A DNA stretch of 64,000 nucleotides from Plicaturopsis crispa FD-325 SS-3 (lineage: Eukaryota > Basidiomycota > Agaricomycetes > Amylocorticiales > Amylocorticiaceae): contig KN832555.1 of assembly GCA_000827205.1 (NCBI GenBank), positions 2,943,011 to 3,007,010 of the forward strand. Direction: 5' to 3'. The first letter of the stretch is position 1. Each line of letters starts with the position of its first letter. The position numbers and the translations under genes are program-made. Shown one piece after another: positions 33,232 to 45,206 of this stretch. Below the pieces are notes generated by a model. That model was not told the origin of the DNA. It saw only the letters and a list, made by a program, of their open reading frames with translations, and did not search any database.

Positions 33232-33303
33232 AATCATGTGATGGCCGATGTCGCGATTAGTGTGCAAAACCCGGACTCCGCTTCACACTTTTTCCAATCC
33301 GTG

Positions 33304-33309
33304 TATAAG
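33304..33309 (+). promoter_or_regulatory. TATA-like box of second thioredoxin gene
   Basis: TATAAG, 98 bases before the start codon, in the place of the TATA box of the first copy. Confidence 0.45.
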
Positions 33310-33401
33310 CACCACTTTCCGGCGTCTCCTCCACTTTCATACTTACCACCACCACCCACCACCCACCACCTCCTCCTCCCCCAAACAACTAACTAAACAC
33401 A

Positions 33402-33911
33402 ATGACCGTCAAGCCCATCAACTCCCTCGACGAGTTCCACACTCTCGTGCGTATCCTCTTAGCACTACTCCGCCGCGGTCGGTATACTTACGAGCAGTAC
33501 TTATCGCGCAGATCAAGAGCGGGAAGGTCGTCGTTATCGACTTCTGGGCGACCTGGTGCGGGCCCTGCCGTGTGATCTCCCCGATCTTCGAGCAGCTCTC
33601 CGAGAAGACCGAGGGCGCAGAGTTCTACAAGGTCGACGTCGACGAGCAGCCTGATATCTCCCAGGAGGTCGGGGTTCGTGCGGTACGTCTTGTTTACCCC
33701 CCTCTAGTGTTTTGGGTTGAGGTGCTGACGGTGGAGTTGTTGTAGATGCCGACGTTCGTTGCGTACAAGGACGGCGAGAAGATCGGAGACCTCGTCGGCG
33801 CCAACCCTGGTAACCTCACGGTTCGTTATCGCATTCACTATCATTTGCGTCCAATGATTAACATGTTGTTTGCAGAACCTTATCGCGAGGGTCAGCACCC
33901 CTGCGGCCTAA
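33402..33911 (+). CDS. Thioredoxin, tandem copy 2 (active site WCGPC)
   Basis: Four exons (33402-33446, 33512-33682, 33746 to about 33819, and about 33876-33911) with introns at the same places as copy 1. The product starts MTVKPINSLDEFHTL and has the canonical active site DFWATWCGPCRVISPIF and cis-proline loop MPTFVAYKDGEKIG, ending NLIARVSTPAA. All introns are GT-AG. Exon sequences are close to copy 1 but introns and spacers are not, so the duplication is not very recent. It keeps the classical motif and is probably the main thioredoxin, serving ribonucleotide reductase, PAPS reductase and peroxiredoxins. Confidence 0.95.
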
Positions 33912-34285
33912 GCGCTTCGCTTTCCTGGGGCAATAGGTGTGCGAATCAACGAAATCGACTTGTACCACTAGCACCCGATGTTGTTATACATATGTGATAT
34001 CTTATCTGTGGTTTAGAGATCCTCTTCGACGAGTACTTAGTCTTCGATATTCAAAGTGCGGGATATTTGAGGGGACTATGACGCAAGAACTTGGGCATCG
34101 AAGGGACAAGTTTTCTCAGCCAGTTTACCAACGTTCGATGACTCACAAGTACAATCGTACACGCCCAAACATAAATACAACAGCATAAAAAAGCGCAAAA
34201 GTATCACTGATCACTGTCAGCAGTCCAAAGTCCAAACATATCGTGTCAACACACGTCCGCACTGTCGTTATCTGTCCAAATTACT
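33912..34285. other. Convergent 3' gap, thioredoxin 2 to acidic-protein gene
   Basis: Both neighbours end here. AT-rich, with no recognised feature. Confidence 0.4.
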
Positions 34286-34885
34286 CTACACCCTCGGTTT
34301 CTTGGTGCCCTGGCCCTGGCCTTCATCGTCGCTGAGGGTACCATCCGTCTCGTCCGCGCCGAATGGCCGTTTTTTCGCCGCCGGCGCCGTAGTAGGTTTT
34401 GGCGCGGGTGCGGGTTCTTCGCGGTACTCGTCGTCGGAGTCGTCTTCCTCTTCTTCCTCCGCGTCGGCGGGGGCGGTTGCAGCGGTGCCGCGCTGTTGAA
34501 TAAAAAAATTGTTAGATGAAGGTGCCGTACAGTTAAGAGCGTTGGGTAACGTACATTCCCGATCAACAGCGCGGTAAGCCCGCCTTCCTCCTACAGCTAA
34601 GTGAACAACACTCCCTGCACCTAACCCATAAAAAGTACTCACCTCCTCCCCCTCCTCATCTTCCTCATCTTCCTCCTCATCCCCATACCCACCCTCCTCA
34701 TCCTCCTTCTCGTCCTACAAGAGTCAAAACGCGTTATTTCTGCCTACAATACGTGTTTTCCGTGTGTGGGTGGTATTTACCTCGATGTCGTCGTAGTCGT
34801 CGCTCTCTTCGCCTTCGGACTCGTCTTCGTGTTCGGGAGTAGCGAATTGGGTGGGGGGCGGTTGTTTTGTGTCTTGGTTCGTCAT
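34286..34885 (-). CDS. Small highly acidic protein, unknown function
   Basis: About 140-150 residues in four small exons from ATG 34885. The first exon reads MTNQDTKQPPPTQFATPEH and then becomes acidic (DESEGEESDDYDDIE). The second is almost pure Asp/Glu (about 34630-34720). A short conserved-looking hydrophobic piece GLTALLIGN follows, and the last exon has another acidic run (AEEEEEDDSDDEYREE) before a basic tail with KKRPF and ends in TKKPRV. Acidic runs with a basic C-terminus suit a nuclear histone- or ribosome-binding factor, but no family is recognised. The exon chain is inferred from phase and from AG/GT sites. Confidence 0.6.
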
Positions 34886-36525
34886 GATGGGGGTGGAGGG
34901 CGTGGAAGTGCGGGGGTTATGGTGTTGGAGTTGTGGTGAAGTTGGGAAGTTGGAGAGGAGAGGGGAAGTCGAATGAGGCCGCGTTGGGTGGCTCACGTGC
35001 GCTGGTGCGACGCGTCTTGCCGACGCGTCCGTCTTTCCTCCTGTTACATACAAGTTTTTTTCTTGCCCTTGCAGTTATAAGTTACTATTTTCTATGGTGT
35101 GTCGTTCGTTTTGAGACTCTGTTAAAGCGTTATTGCTGACGACTTGTACAAGTCTTCACAGAGTACAAATGCTAATGTCATGGACATATACGAGAGTACT
35201 CTGATCCCTCGGCCGCACCTTGACTAGCGATAGGACATCCGGTAATGGGTCTATCTACTCCACCAAGACTTTCGATGTGTGATGAGTTGAAACTCGTCGT
35301 AAATTTATCCGTCCGCGTTTGGTCCGCGTTCTAATAAATGCTACTAGGTCAGCGTCTCCACAGGGCTACAGCTCGGGCGCACGAGCATCGGAATGACGCA
35401 ACTTTGTGCCGTGCAACCAAGGCTAAATTAGACCCTTCAGCAAGGGTTGGTTGAGCAGGCAGTTACATATATGTCTTTTCATTCAAGATAAGCAAATACC
35501 GCGCACCACTGCCAGGCACGACTTGTAAGTACGTCCTCCCCCACCTCTATTGTCGCCCATTTTGGTATGCCTACGAAAGCCTACGAACGGTTTCCCATGC
35601 AGGCAACACGCCTATGCTGCTGCAGACCTCGTTTGGTCCGTCCGCGACGCAGATCAAGCTAGGATGCCGCGGAGAATCTACGTATGTATCCGATAACAAC
35701 CTTGATTACTATCTCTTAGATTCTCCGTGCATGCCTTGCCCCACTAGCCTCGCCATTCTGGGGTTAGAGCACTCGTTATGGGCGCCCAATGCGCACCCCG
35801 GTATCACTTCAGCCGCTCTATTATCGCCATCGGCATCATCTATTCGAGGGCGCTCGGAAAAGAGCGAGCAATCCGAGGTGTCGGAATCACAGGCAGGTAG
35901 GTGTAGCCACCACCGGCGGCCAAATTGCTGTGTTTGTGATCTACCTGTGCACGCATACGTCGGTCTTGTCCCCCAGCATGTGTACCGTACATATGCGGCG
36001 ACAGAATAGACAAGTGAGACCTGTTGGTGTGCTCATGGACAGCGGTCGCAACCCGTCCGATTCGAAGACAGCATTACGTTTCGCCTTGAGACGAGTAGAT
36101 GAGCGTGGTAAAAGGACTCGGTAACGGCGTTTCTGCAACAACAAACATATCGACAAGACAACTCTCTTTACCACCACCAACTCTCTCTAAACCGCCCGTT
36201 TTTCTCTGTCGTGTGCTATAAACTGGAGAGAAGTCGGAAAACCTGGCAGCCTCGAGGCGACGCACACGTCCTAGTCATCTTTGAGCAACCGCTGTCCTCG
36301 CTTCCACCCAACTCGTGCCCTTTTCAACACGCTTCATCTGCACACCAGAACTAATAACAACACGCCGTTCACGCCAGACCGCCTCTAATTAACTCCTCCT
36401 TTGTCTTTTCACCTCTCTCTCTCTCTCGCCATCCATTATCGTAGCGAACGTCTTGACCCCCGTCGTCGCCGCAGCCAACGCCAGAGCCAGTCGCAAGACA
36501 CCCGGCACTCGGATCTGCGTTTCGT
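34886..36525. other. Intergenic stretch of about 1.6 kb
   Basis: Divergent gap between the acidic-protein gene and the PX kinase. A plus-strand open frame at 35614-36009 has no domain and looks like chance. A pyrimidine tract lies close to the kinase start. No RNA gene or repeat is recognised. Confidence 0.4.
36411..36428 (+). promoter_or_regulatory. CT-repeat pyrimidine tract upstream of the PX kinase
   Basis: A near-perfect run of CT dinucleotides about 100 bases before the start codon. Such tracts are common in fungal core promoters and 5' leaders. Confidence 0.45.
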
Positions 36526-39500
36526 ATGCCCAGTGCCGTTTCTGCCACCGCGCAGCCTGAGCCCGTAAAAGCACCAGCGAAGAAGTTCAAGACCGTCTTC
36601 GGCTTTGGCGCCGTCTTTGGAGACGCAGACGCTCCCCCTCCCTCCACCTTCCGCAACCGCTCCCTCGGCCGCAACGCCAGCTTGAAGACCCGCGCCAGCC
36701 TCGATACCACTGCCAGGAGCTACCGCCAGAAACGCAAGGACAGAGTGGGCAGATCGAGCGTGACAGACGTATCTTTCTTCGATTCTCAGCAACCACCAGC
36801 CGTCGATATCGCTTCTGGCACCGGAGAGTCTGCAGCAAACCCTACATCCATTCCCGACACAGCCGAGAACATGAAGAGCATCGACGCTAACCACCCGCGC
36901 CCGTCCCGGAGGCCTCCCGTGCGCATGGATGCCCAGGACGGGCCCTGGAGTGTCAGTGTCGCCGAGACGCCGCATGACTCCCGGTCGTACAGTCTTTACA
37001 TAAAGAGTGAGATTGGTTTTTACTTTTCTCTCTAAATGCACGACCCTGCGTACGTCCGGTGTGTCAGCGATGCCCCGGTCGCTCGCTGGGAACATCCGAC
37101 CGGTATCGTCGCGCTTTCTTTACACCCGCCTATATGCGTTTCCTGCCGACGTCATTTTCTGACCAAGATATTTTCCCCCAGCACCAACCCACAATCTCAC
37201 ACTCACGAGGACGACGAACGAGATCGTCGAGCTGCACCAGAAGCTGCGCGAGGCGTATCCCAGCGCCAAGCTGCCCAAGCTCCCGATTGACGCCTCGACG
37301 CTTCCGGCGCCACCCCCCAAGCGCAAATCCACGTTCCTCAATACCTTATCGCGTCTCGCATCGCCGTCAGCAGGGCGATCGGCGCGACAGGCGCCGAACC
37401 GCGCGTCCACATCCAGTGCCATCCCCTCTACGCTCCCTACGCCCATCACCTCGCCCTCCCAGGAAATCACAGACCCCTTCACGAACATCTCCGCTCCGAA
37501 CGGCACTGCGGACGGAAAGGAGAATGCGGAGAATGTTGACAATAGCACGAAGACGAGTCTCACGACGACGAACAGCACTATCACCAGCGTCGCTGCGTAT
37601 CTCACGACGGTTTCCAATGAGCCCACGTTGAATCAGGCGCGGGCGTGGAAGCGCTTTGTGCGCGTACGCACAGACGATCTCGAGAGTGTGCGTGTTGAAC
37701 GTGCGATCAAGCGGGTCCGGTCGGATCTTGCGGCGCACGTCAGCTCCAAACCTGCATCTACACCGACTACGCCATCAATGAACGGGAACGGAGCGTTGTC
37801 AAGCTCTACGAGTGAGGTCGAGAGCGTGGACGATAGCGGTAACGAGTTTGGCGGCGATGGGGAGTCCAGCAGGTTCAGAGAGGAAGGCATCGAGGAAGAG
37901 GATGAGGATGCTTCCATCGCTGACGAAGCTGGTGCTCACCCCGATATTGACGATGAAGCACGTCCTGATTCGCCCCATTCAACTGGAACCTCCAAAGGCG
38001 TCGACGCAGCGACGTCCCCCAGTTCCGCTCCCATCGATATACCCGCAGCAGCCTCCGCCACGAAAGATGATGACGACACGAATGGCCCCAACACTCCCAT
38101 TGCGACAGAGCCTTCCGCCTCGCGCATTCCTCGGTCACAGTCCGCAGATCCCGATAAAGCATCGCGCCTGTCGCGGGTGTTCACACATACCGACGGCGCG
38201 TCGTCACAGACCGAGGATAACTCGTCCATCTCCACCAGCGGCGGTGGACGGACTCGGGGCCCGCGCAAGGTCTCGGATACAAGCACCAAGGAGAAAAAGA
38301 AGTCTCAGCGAAAGGTCGTGATCGACGACTTTGAAATGATGCGGGTGCTCGGGAAAGGATGTGCGGGCAAGGTGCTCTTGGTCCGGCACAAATCTACCAC
38401 CGATCTTTATGCGCTCAAGGCTATCACGAAGCGCCATGTCTTAGCGCACCAAGAGCTTCAGCATACGTTGACGGAACAGGCGGTGTTGAAGCGTATGGCG
38501 GCAGAGTCCAAAGACCCGTTCGTGGTGAAGCTTTGGTGGAGTTTCCACGATAAAGAGAACCTGTTCTTGGTCATGGTCAGTGATCTCTTTTAGCCCGTGG
38601 CGCCCTCCTTTATTCATAAAAGTAACGCCCTTCGTAGGACTTCCACCCCGGTGGCGACCTAGCTACACAACTCGCACGATGGGGTCGCCTAGGTCGGGAT
38701 CGTGCCCGCTTCTACGCTGCTGAAATTGTCGAGGGCGTGGAGGGTCTGCATGCCGCAGGTGTCATCTATCGTGATCTCAAGCCCGAAAACATCCTCATCG
38801 GTGCCGATGGTCACATCGTGCTCACCGATTTCGGGCTCTCCAAAGAGTTCCCCCGGCGAACTGCGAGCGCTACTGCGCCGTCGACGCCGTCTGGTTCGCG
38901 GAACGAGTTTTACTCGTCTGTCCCGGGGACTCCTCAGCCGGCTTCGCCGCCCTGGATGAAGGGCGAGAAGGGCGAGCTTGCGTCGGGTTGGCCTGGACAA
39001 CCGGTCGGACAGAGCGATACGACGAGCACGTTCTGTGGAACGGCCGAATACCTGGCGCCTGAGGTCATCCAGGGGCTCCCGTACAGCTACGAGGTCGATT
39101 GGTGGAGCTTCGGGACCATGTTGTATGAGATGCTGACGGGTATCGTAAGTACACACTGTGTTTCAGGTCGGTTTGATATTGACTTGTACCTCATAGACAC
39201 CGTTCTGGGCGAACAATCATTCGGACATGTATGTGCGGGTGCTCCAGGACGAGTTGCAGTTCCCCGACGATAGGGCCATCGACCAAGATACGAAGAGCTT
39301 GATCCGTGGAGTGAGTCATGCTGGTAGTTACATTCAAAGCATTGAACTAATGTATTGCCCAGCTCCTCCAACGCAACCCTGGATTGAGGATGTGCGAGCC
39401 TAGGATAAAAAAGCACCCATACTTCTCCATGATGTTGGTTTATCTGCACTTACATTCGTTCACTTGCTTACCATTTTCTCTCATGCAGCGATTGGTCTCA

Positions 39501-41012
39501 CGTCTACTACAAGCGATATATTCGTTAGTCCTCATTTTTTATTTGTCACCTGATTTTGCGTCCGTATTAACGTAGATCTCGACAGCCCCGTACATTCCTC
39601 CTATAGATCCGTCAAATGCGAGTGACACTCAGAATTTCGACGACACCTTCCTCGATATGGCTCCCGTCATCGACGATGGCAATGACAACGACCAGAGCGA
39701 AACCGACCAAGAACAAGACCAGACGGACACTGATCGGACGGATGGTGAGGAGTCCAACACTACGCCCTCGCAGTCGCGGAGTTCGTCTATCCATGCTCGT
39801 GAAGATGATTCTCTTGATGTCTTCGACGGTTACTCCTACAAAGGCCGCCATTCCATACTCATCGATGATGAGGACGAAGAGGAGCGATCTGAAGAGGAGG
39901 AAGATGCCGATGCCGACGTCGAGATTGAGCTCAATGAAGACATGTCGACTGGGGCACCCGAGACTGTATCGCATGTGGCTCCGTCAGAAAGCACTCTTGC
40001 TGTCGACACAGATGTCCCCGAACCTAAAACCCCAGAAGCGCGCTCTTCCAAATTGCCCGACACTACCACGGTCACTACAACTCCTACTGAGGCTCCCCAA
40101 CCTAGCGTCAGCAGCACTGTTGAGGGCAGTCCTCGCAAAACCAAAGAACGAGACGCCGTCAAACCCTCAGAGGCCGCCGTACCAGCGAAGGAGCCGAAGG
40201 CGAAGCACAATGTTCTCAGCAAACATCCTCGTCCGGCACAAGCTGTCAAGGCAGCCACGCGGAGTCGCAGGGAAAAGTCTGGTGTACCGGCTCTGGATCG
40301 TTATCTTTCCGACGGTGTCGACGAGGATGCGGAGGTCACCGAGAGGGAAGACGAGGACGACGATTGGGACTTCGTTGAGGCTGCAGATGGCGAGGATCGG
40401 AACGGTGCCAAGGGCAACAGTCTCTTCGCCCGCGGTGTCGTTGACCGGTACCGTTTGGCGGTGTTCCGGAAGGCTTCAACGCCGACACAGCGACCAGTTG
40501 GCTCTCGATCCGTCTCGGGGATGTCGAAGGCATCAGATTTGGAGTCTGCTGCCGACTCGCCTACTCCCTCTGAGAAAGTTCGACGTGGGCGTAACCCTGG
40601 ACTCACATTCCGGAAAAATCCCAGGCAGTTCTTACGGCCAAAATCCCCGCCGCCATCTAGTCGGTCGAGCGCAACGGCCAAGTCACTTAGTCACTCGAAT
40701 TCGGCCACCGTTTCCGCTGCGTCGACAGCTTCCAGTGCTGGTCTACTCACGCCGTCGCCGTCAATGGGCAGCACCCTTCCCCCATCACTGAAGTCCAAGG
40801 AATCAGCAGTCTCCGTGGGCAACAGCGTGTCATCGGACCAATCTGGCAACGGAGACACAGTTGGCGATACTATGAGGCAAGCGGTACCCGTGAAGCCTTC
40901 AGCCGCGGAAGATGCTGGCAAGCCCAAGCCCAAGAAGCTGAAGAAGTACAAGGAGGGCGCAGAAAAGGTCTTCGCCATCTTCCAGCAATCTCCTCGTCAA
41001 CCGCAGTCATGA
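36526..41012 (+). CDS. PX-domain AGC-family Ser/Thr protein kinase
   Basis: One long multi-domain gene. Exon 1 (from ATG 36526) is basic and Ser-rich and ends in a strand typical of PX domains (WSVSVAETPHDSRSYSLYIK). After an intron the PX core continues (EIVELHQKLREAYPSAKLPKLP). An acidic linker leads to the kinase domain at about 38320: GKGCAGKV loop, YALKAITK lysine, VIYRDLKPENILI catalytic loop, DFGLSKEF, then FCGTAEYLAPEVI. About 55-60 residues of Ser/Pro-rich sequence sit between DFG and the activation-loop Thr, a notable insert. The AGC tail (NFDDTFLDM) follows at about 39635. A long acidic tail to 41012 holds DDDWDFVEAADGEDRN. About six introns, around 1,370 residues. Binding of phosphoinositide by the PX domain is expected; substrates are unknown. 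Closest in layout to PX-linked kinases such as SGK3, but much longer. Confidence 0.88.
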
Positions 41013-41550
41013 TTCACTCTGTCCTGTGCTCTTTATTCCCCTTAAATCTGTTCTGGGATCTTATGCTTCAAAACTCACAGACTCCTCCTGTATACGTCAA
41101 TCGCACTTTCATCTCTATGCAACTCCTATTCATATTATTACCCCTACACCCTCGTTAACTTTCTATACCCGTCCGCCGCCGCTTGCGACGACGGTGCTCT
41201 TCGTCTCTGCTACGATTTACGGTCACCGATCACCTCTGCTTTGCGTTTTCTCCAGTCATTCTTTCACTGTTTCCGTAGTATTATTCTTCACATCCGATCT
41301 GCTGCAATTCATAGAACGCTTACCTCTAATACGGTCTTACTGTCGGATTACATATCTATCTTAGCATCATTTTTTGCAGCACATACACGGTTTTCGTTAG
41401 GGACTAGAAGGGAGAAGAAAATCATCATTCGTTACAAGAAGAAAGCCCAAAAAGCCCCAGGAGATCGTTAACAAATCAATAGCTATCTATCAATAAGATT
41501 TACATGAGAGGGTATTGCAAGTCCAACGTGTATGGCAAGCTGCCAAAGAA
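41013..41550. other. Convergent 3' gap, PX kinase to Lam-type gene
   Basis: T/C-rich sequence with several plausible polyadenylation regions (AATAAG-like at about 41490). No gene is recognised. Confidence 0.4.
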
Positions 41551-44500
41551 CTAGTCGACGTCTTGTAGATGGCCCAAAGTTTCCCGCAGTGATCGTACTC
41601 GCTCCTCGATGGCGTCGAGCGTCTTCGTTATTCCGGCGATCTCGCTATGGACATCGCCACCCACGGGCGTAGACCCAGGGACACCCTTTCCAGCAGACAG
41701 CTCATCCCACAGGGCCGTGACGATGCCCTGCACCCACTTCTCCCGCTCCTCCGTTTTCTTCATCTCCTTGCGGCGCCCGAGCTCCTCCCGACGACCTACC
41801 ATCGTCAGGGTCCAGAGATTACTGAAGACGAGCAGAACGACGACAAAAATGAGGATCGTCGTCGACGTCGACTGGTCCCAGGCGTCTGTGATGAGCTCCA
41901 GTGCGCCAGAAGTCGATTGCTTCGCGACGTGCGAGGCGCCCTCGAAGGTGTCCCATGCCCATTGCAGGCCGCGCCTGTTGCGCTCGTGCTCTCGGGCTTT
42001 GGGGTCCGCAGGTCCTTTGGCGGTGGTGGGCGACGAGACGCTCTTCTCCGCGAGGGGCGACGCGGGCTCGACGGGAAGGACTGCGGCGACGTCGACACCG
42101 GCAGGCAAAAATTCTGATTGATGCTCTTGGATGTATGCGCGCATAGCCTTGTCGAGGTCCGCGTGGTATGTTTTTTGCCCATCAATGGCCGATCTTTCGA
42201 TAATGCCTGCAGGAAAGATTAGACACTGGATATCGGGATACGTCAGAGACCACTGACCTTTGATGAAGCTGCGGCCAGTCCACTCGACCTGGGTAGTCAC
42301 TACCACTTTTGTCGACACTGCACTGGCCCAGGTGATACAAGTCCTGGTCTTGACCGAGAAGACACCACCGCTGGGTACCTCAGGCGTCCGAGTCGTCGTA
42401 ACAGTGACTACATAGTCGTCAAAGTCACAGTAGACCATCTCGTCCCGGATTTCACACTTCGTCTGCTTGGGCCCGATGCTGCCGTTCAATGGCTTGATGT
42501 AAGACATATTGCGGGCGAGGAGCTTCGATCCTGGGGCGGTTGGAGTCCAGTCCGAGATTTGTATGTCTATCAACGTCCCGCATAAGTAACAGAACGACGC
42601 ATCTCAGCGAGCCACATACCAAGCAGCTTCTGATCACCAGCCATGAAATCCTTCATGAATCCACTGGTGAAGATGAGGTTGTATATCTTGTCAGGCGTCC
42701 CGGGTATAATGGTCTCCATCGCAAGCTCCGAGTAGTGCTTGCCCTCTTTACCGCACGAGCATTGGGTCGCTTTCTTCGCAGTCACCACTGCCACGCCTGC
42801 CTTCGCACCGGCTAACTTCTTCCCAACCTCGTCCGCCGACAACTCCTCGCGAATTTCGTCCATGCCAGCTCTGGTAGCTTCCAACGATCCTCGCGTGCTC
42901 GCGGGTGGAGATCCCATGTTCGAGTCGTCCGGACGCGCAAGCCGCCAGATATTAAAGATGACATCAAAAGTAGTATCACGTGAGAGGAATGATGCGAAGG
43001 TGTACTTGGTTTGTCGGGTCGAAATTTGTACCGCGTTCGGGATAACGAAGGCGGTCATCTTCTTTTCCAATGAGACGACGTCGTATATAGGTATGGATAG
43101 CTGAGTACGGGGGGATTGATTAGCTGTGCATCAAAGTAGATGAGGAGCAGGGTACAAACATCGGTGATCCACCCAAAAATATTTGCATGGAAGCATATGT
43201 GGTTTTCGGACACGTAGAGTCGACCTTGAACGAGGATATCCCGTTGTAAAGCACATCCGTAATCTGTAGACAAAACAAAATAAGCGATTACGGTCCTGGG
43301 GGTATTTATCAACGAGACGCACCTTCAATAAGATAGTCGCCCTCGGGAATATTGGGAAATAGCTCGTGGAAATCCGCATTTCTCTTGTTACTGGCGACAG
43401 CAAATCCGGTCACAGGAATGTCGTCTGTGATCGCGTCCAAGTCCAGTTCCTCTGAACCAGACTCCGAGCCGTCAGACGCATCCTCCGACGCCGAGTCAAA
43501 GTTCTCGCTGCGGTCAGAAATGCTGATGGACGGGTGTCGGTGCGAATGCCGCGACGGTAGGCGTTCTTGAGATCCTTGAGTCTGGGACTTAGGAATGGAA
43601 GATGAGGAGCCGGTGGCCTTATGGGAAGTTGCGTTAGAAGCCTTTCGCGGTGTACCGTTGGACTGAGATTGACTGGCGTTGGCATTCATGGCACTTGGGG
43701 TGAGATGAGGTGCGGACATCGTGGAGTTGGCCATCGCTAGACCAGATGCAGCGAGGGCACCTGCGATTCCAGTCGGCTGTCGCTTACGCCCCAACGAGCT
43801 CTTCGTCCAGTTCTTCTTTTTACCGCCACTCGTTGCACTCGTCACAGACACAGCATCGGAGTTGTCTTTGTTGGGGCTCAGCATGCTCCCGTCTTGAGTT
43901 ACATTGCCTCCACCGTCGGAGAATGTGGAATAAGAACTGGAGGGTTTGAACTCCGTGTTGATAGCGGTGGGTGATTCTACGAGCGGGGCACCTATTGTGC
44001 CGTTCTCGTGCTGGTCGGACTCGAGGCTGGTGCCGGCCGGGGTAGTCGCAGCGCGGGCATGGCCAGACATGTCTTGAGAGATGGTGTGACTTCTCACAGA
44101 ATTTCTGGATGACGAGCGACGAATGTCGGGTGGCTGTGTGGTGCGTTCCGGTTCGTTGGAAGCAAATACGGGCGTCGGTGCTTGCTGAATGAATTCTCGA
44201 AGATTGCCTGTCGAGGAGGACGGCGTCAGTGCGCGTGGAAGGCCACCTTTGAGGGTTCTGCTGGTGTCGCTGGTGGTATTCTCTGGGCGGGTATAGTGTC
44301 CGTTAGCGGGAAGAGGTGGGACAGGCGGGACGTCATCGGGTGGGTATGGAGTGACGCCAGCTGCAGACATGGACACCGCACGGCGGTCCTTGGATGATAC
44401 GCTGGCCGGTTTCTCATCGTGTGAGCCGTTGGTGCCATCCTGAGTGTGGGGAAAGTGAAGTGAATCAGTTTGCGGGGAAGGCGGAATGACAGTCAAACTG

Positions 44501-44697
44501 GGGTGTGCGGTGAGGGAATCCGTGGTATATGACCTGCCGCTGCCGCTCTGAGGGCTTGAGTAGGGATTCGTATTTCCGTTTGAGTTCGCAGCGGATGCGG
44601 TCGAAGACCGACCAGGGGATGGAGAACGAGAGTCTAGAGAACGATTGGCGTTATGGGGGGAGGATTTGACCAGTTTAGAGAGGAAATTGGGCGCCAT
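41551..44697 (-). CDS. GRAM-VASt membrane protein, Lam/Ltc (Ysp2-type) sterol-transfer family
   Basis: ER-anchored contact-site protein that would move sterol between membranes. ATG 44697 (MAPNFLSKLVKSSP) opens a long Ser-rich disordered region, to about 43420. The GRAM domain is split by introns: DFHELFPNIPEGDYLIE, then ALQRDILVQGRLYVSENHIC and FHANIFGWITD, then SIPIYDVVSLEKKMTAFVIP. The VASt (StART-like) domain begins with YNLIFTSGFMKDFMAGDQKL and continues SDWTPTAPGSKLLARNMSYI and VEWTGRSFIKG. A coiled segment and a single membrane span follow (TTILIFVVVLLVFSNLWTL, about 41830), then a C-terminal coiled coil to 41551. A start at 44775 would add 26 residues. No PH or BAR domain is seen, so it is nearer Ltc1/Ysp2 than Sip3/Lam3. 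Around 940 residues. Confidence 0.88.
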
Positions 44698-45206
44698 TGT
44701 CGGTGTACTTTGCGTCGAGGATGTAGCCTTGAATATTTCCGTGTGCTCAGTAGAGAAACATGGTAGCATGGGCACACGACGTACCGGTCAGGATGTGTCC
44801 AAGTCCTACCCAACTTTGTCCTTCTGTAAATCCGTTGACCGTGTAGTAGCCTCCTGCTGGACACGTCGTAAGGAAACGTAGTCGGCGTCAAGTCGGCGGT
44901 GTGGTAAAGAAATACTGAAAGTCTATATCATGAGCGAGTACCGGAGCACTTTGAAGCACCGGTTTTATACAATTTACAGGCTTGGCGACTGCGCGCATTG
45001 ATCAACGCCTCAGAATCATCATCGCCGTCATGCCGCAACCTGAAGTTAAACCTGAACTATCGCGTGCCAACAATTCGTGAAAATGGGTAACATGTAAGTA
45101 GGCAGATCTAGGTATAGCACAAATGAGTGTAGGAGGCACATTCAGTCTATGTGATGTCCGTGGTCCAGGTTGAAATAAATTAGTCCTCAAAGCAAATGCA
45201 AAGCAA
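44698..45206. other. Intergenic gap, Lam-type promoter and ABC transporter 3' flank
   Basis: Two minus-strand genes flank it. Nothing further is recognised. Confidence 0.4.

Larger units (their letters stand above)
32920..33401. other. Spacer between the two thioredoxin genes
   Basis: 3' flank of copy 1 followed by the promoter of copy 2. A CCACC-rich pyrimidine tract lies at about 33340-33375 just before the second start codon. Confidence 0.5.

Noticed and set aside
35614-36009. 131-codon ORF in the large gap before the PX kinase
   Set aside because: No domain, no clear intron partners; a length expected by chance in GC-rich DNA.
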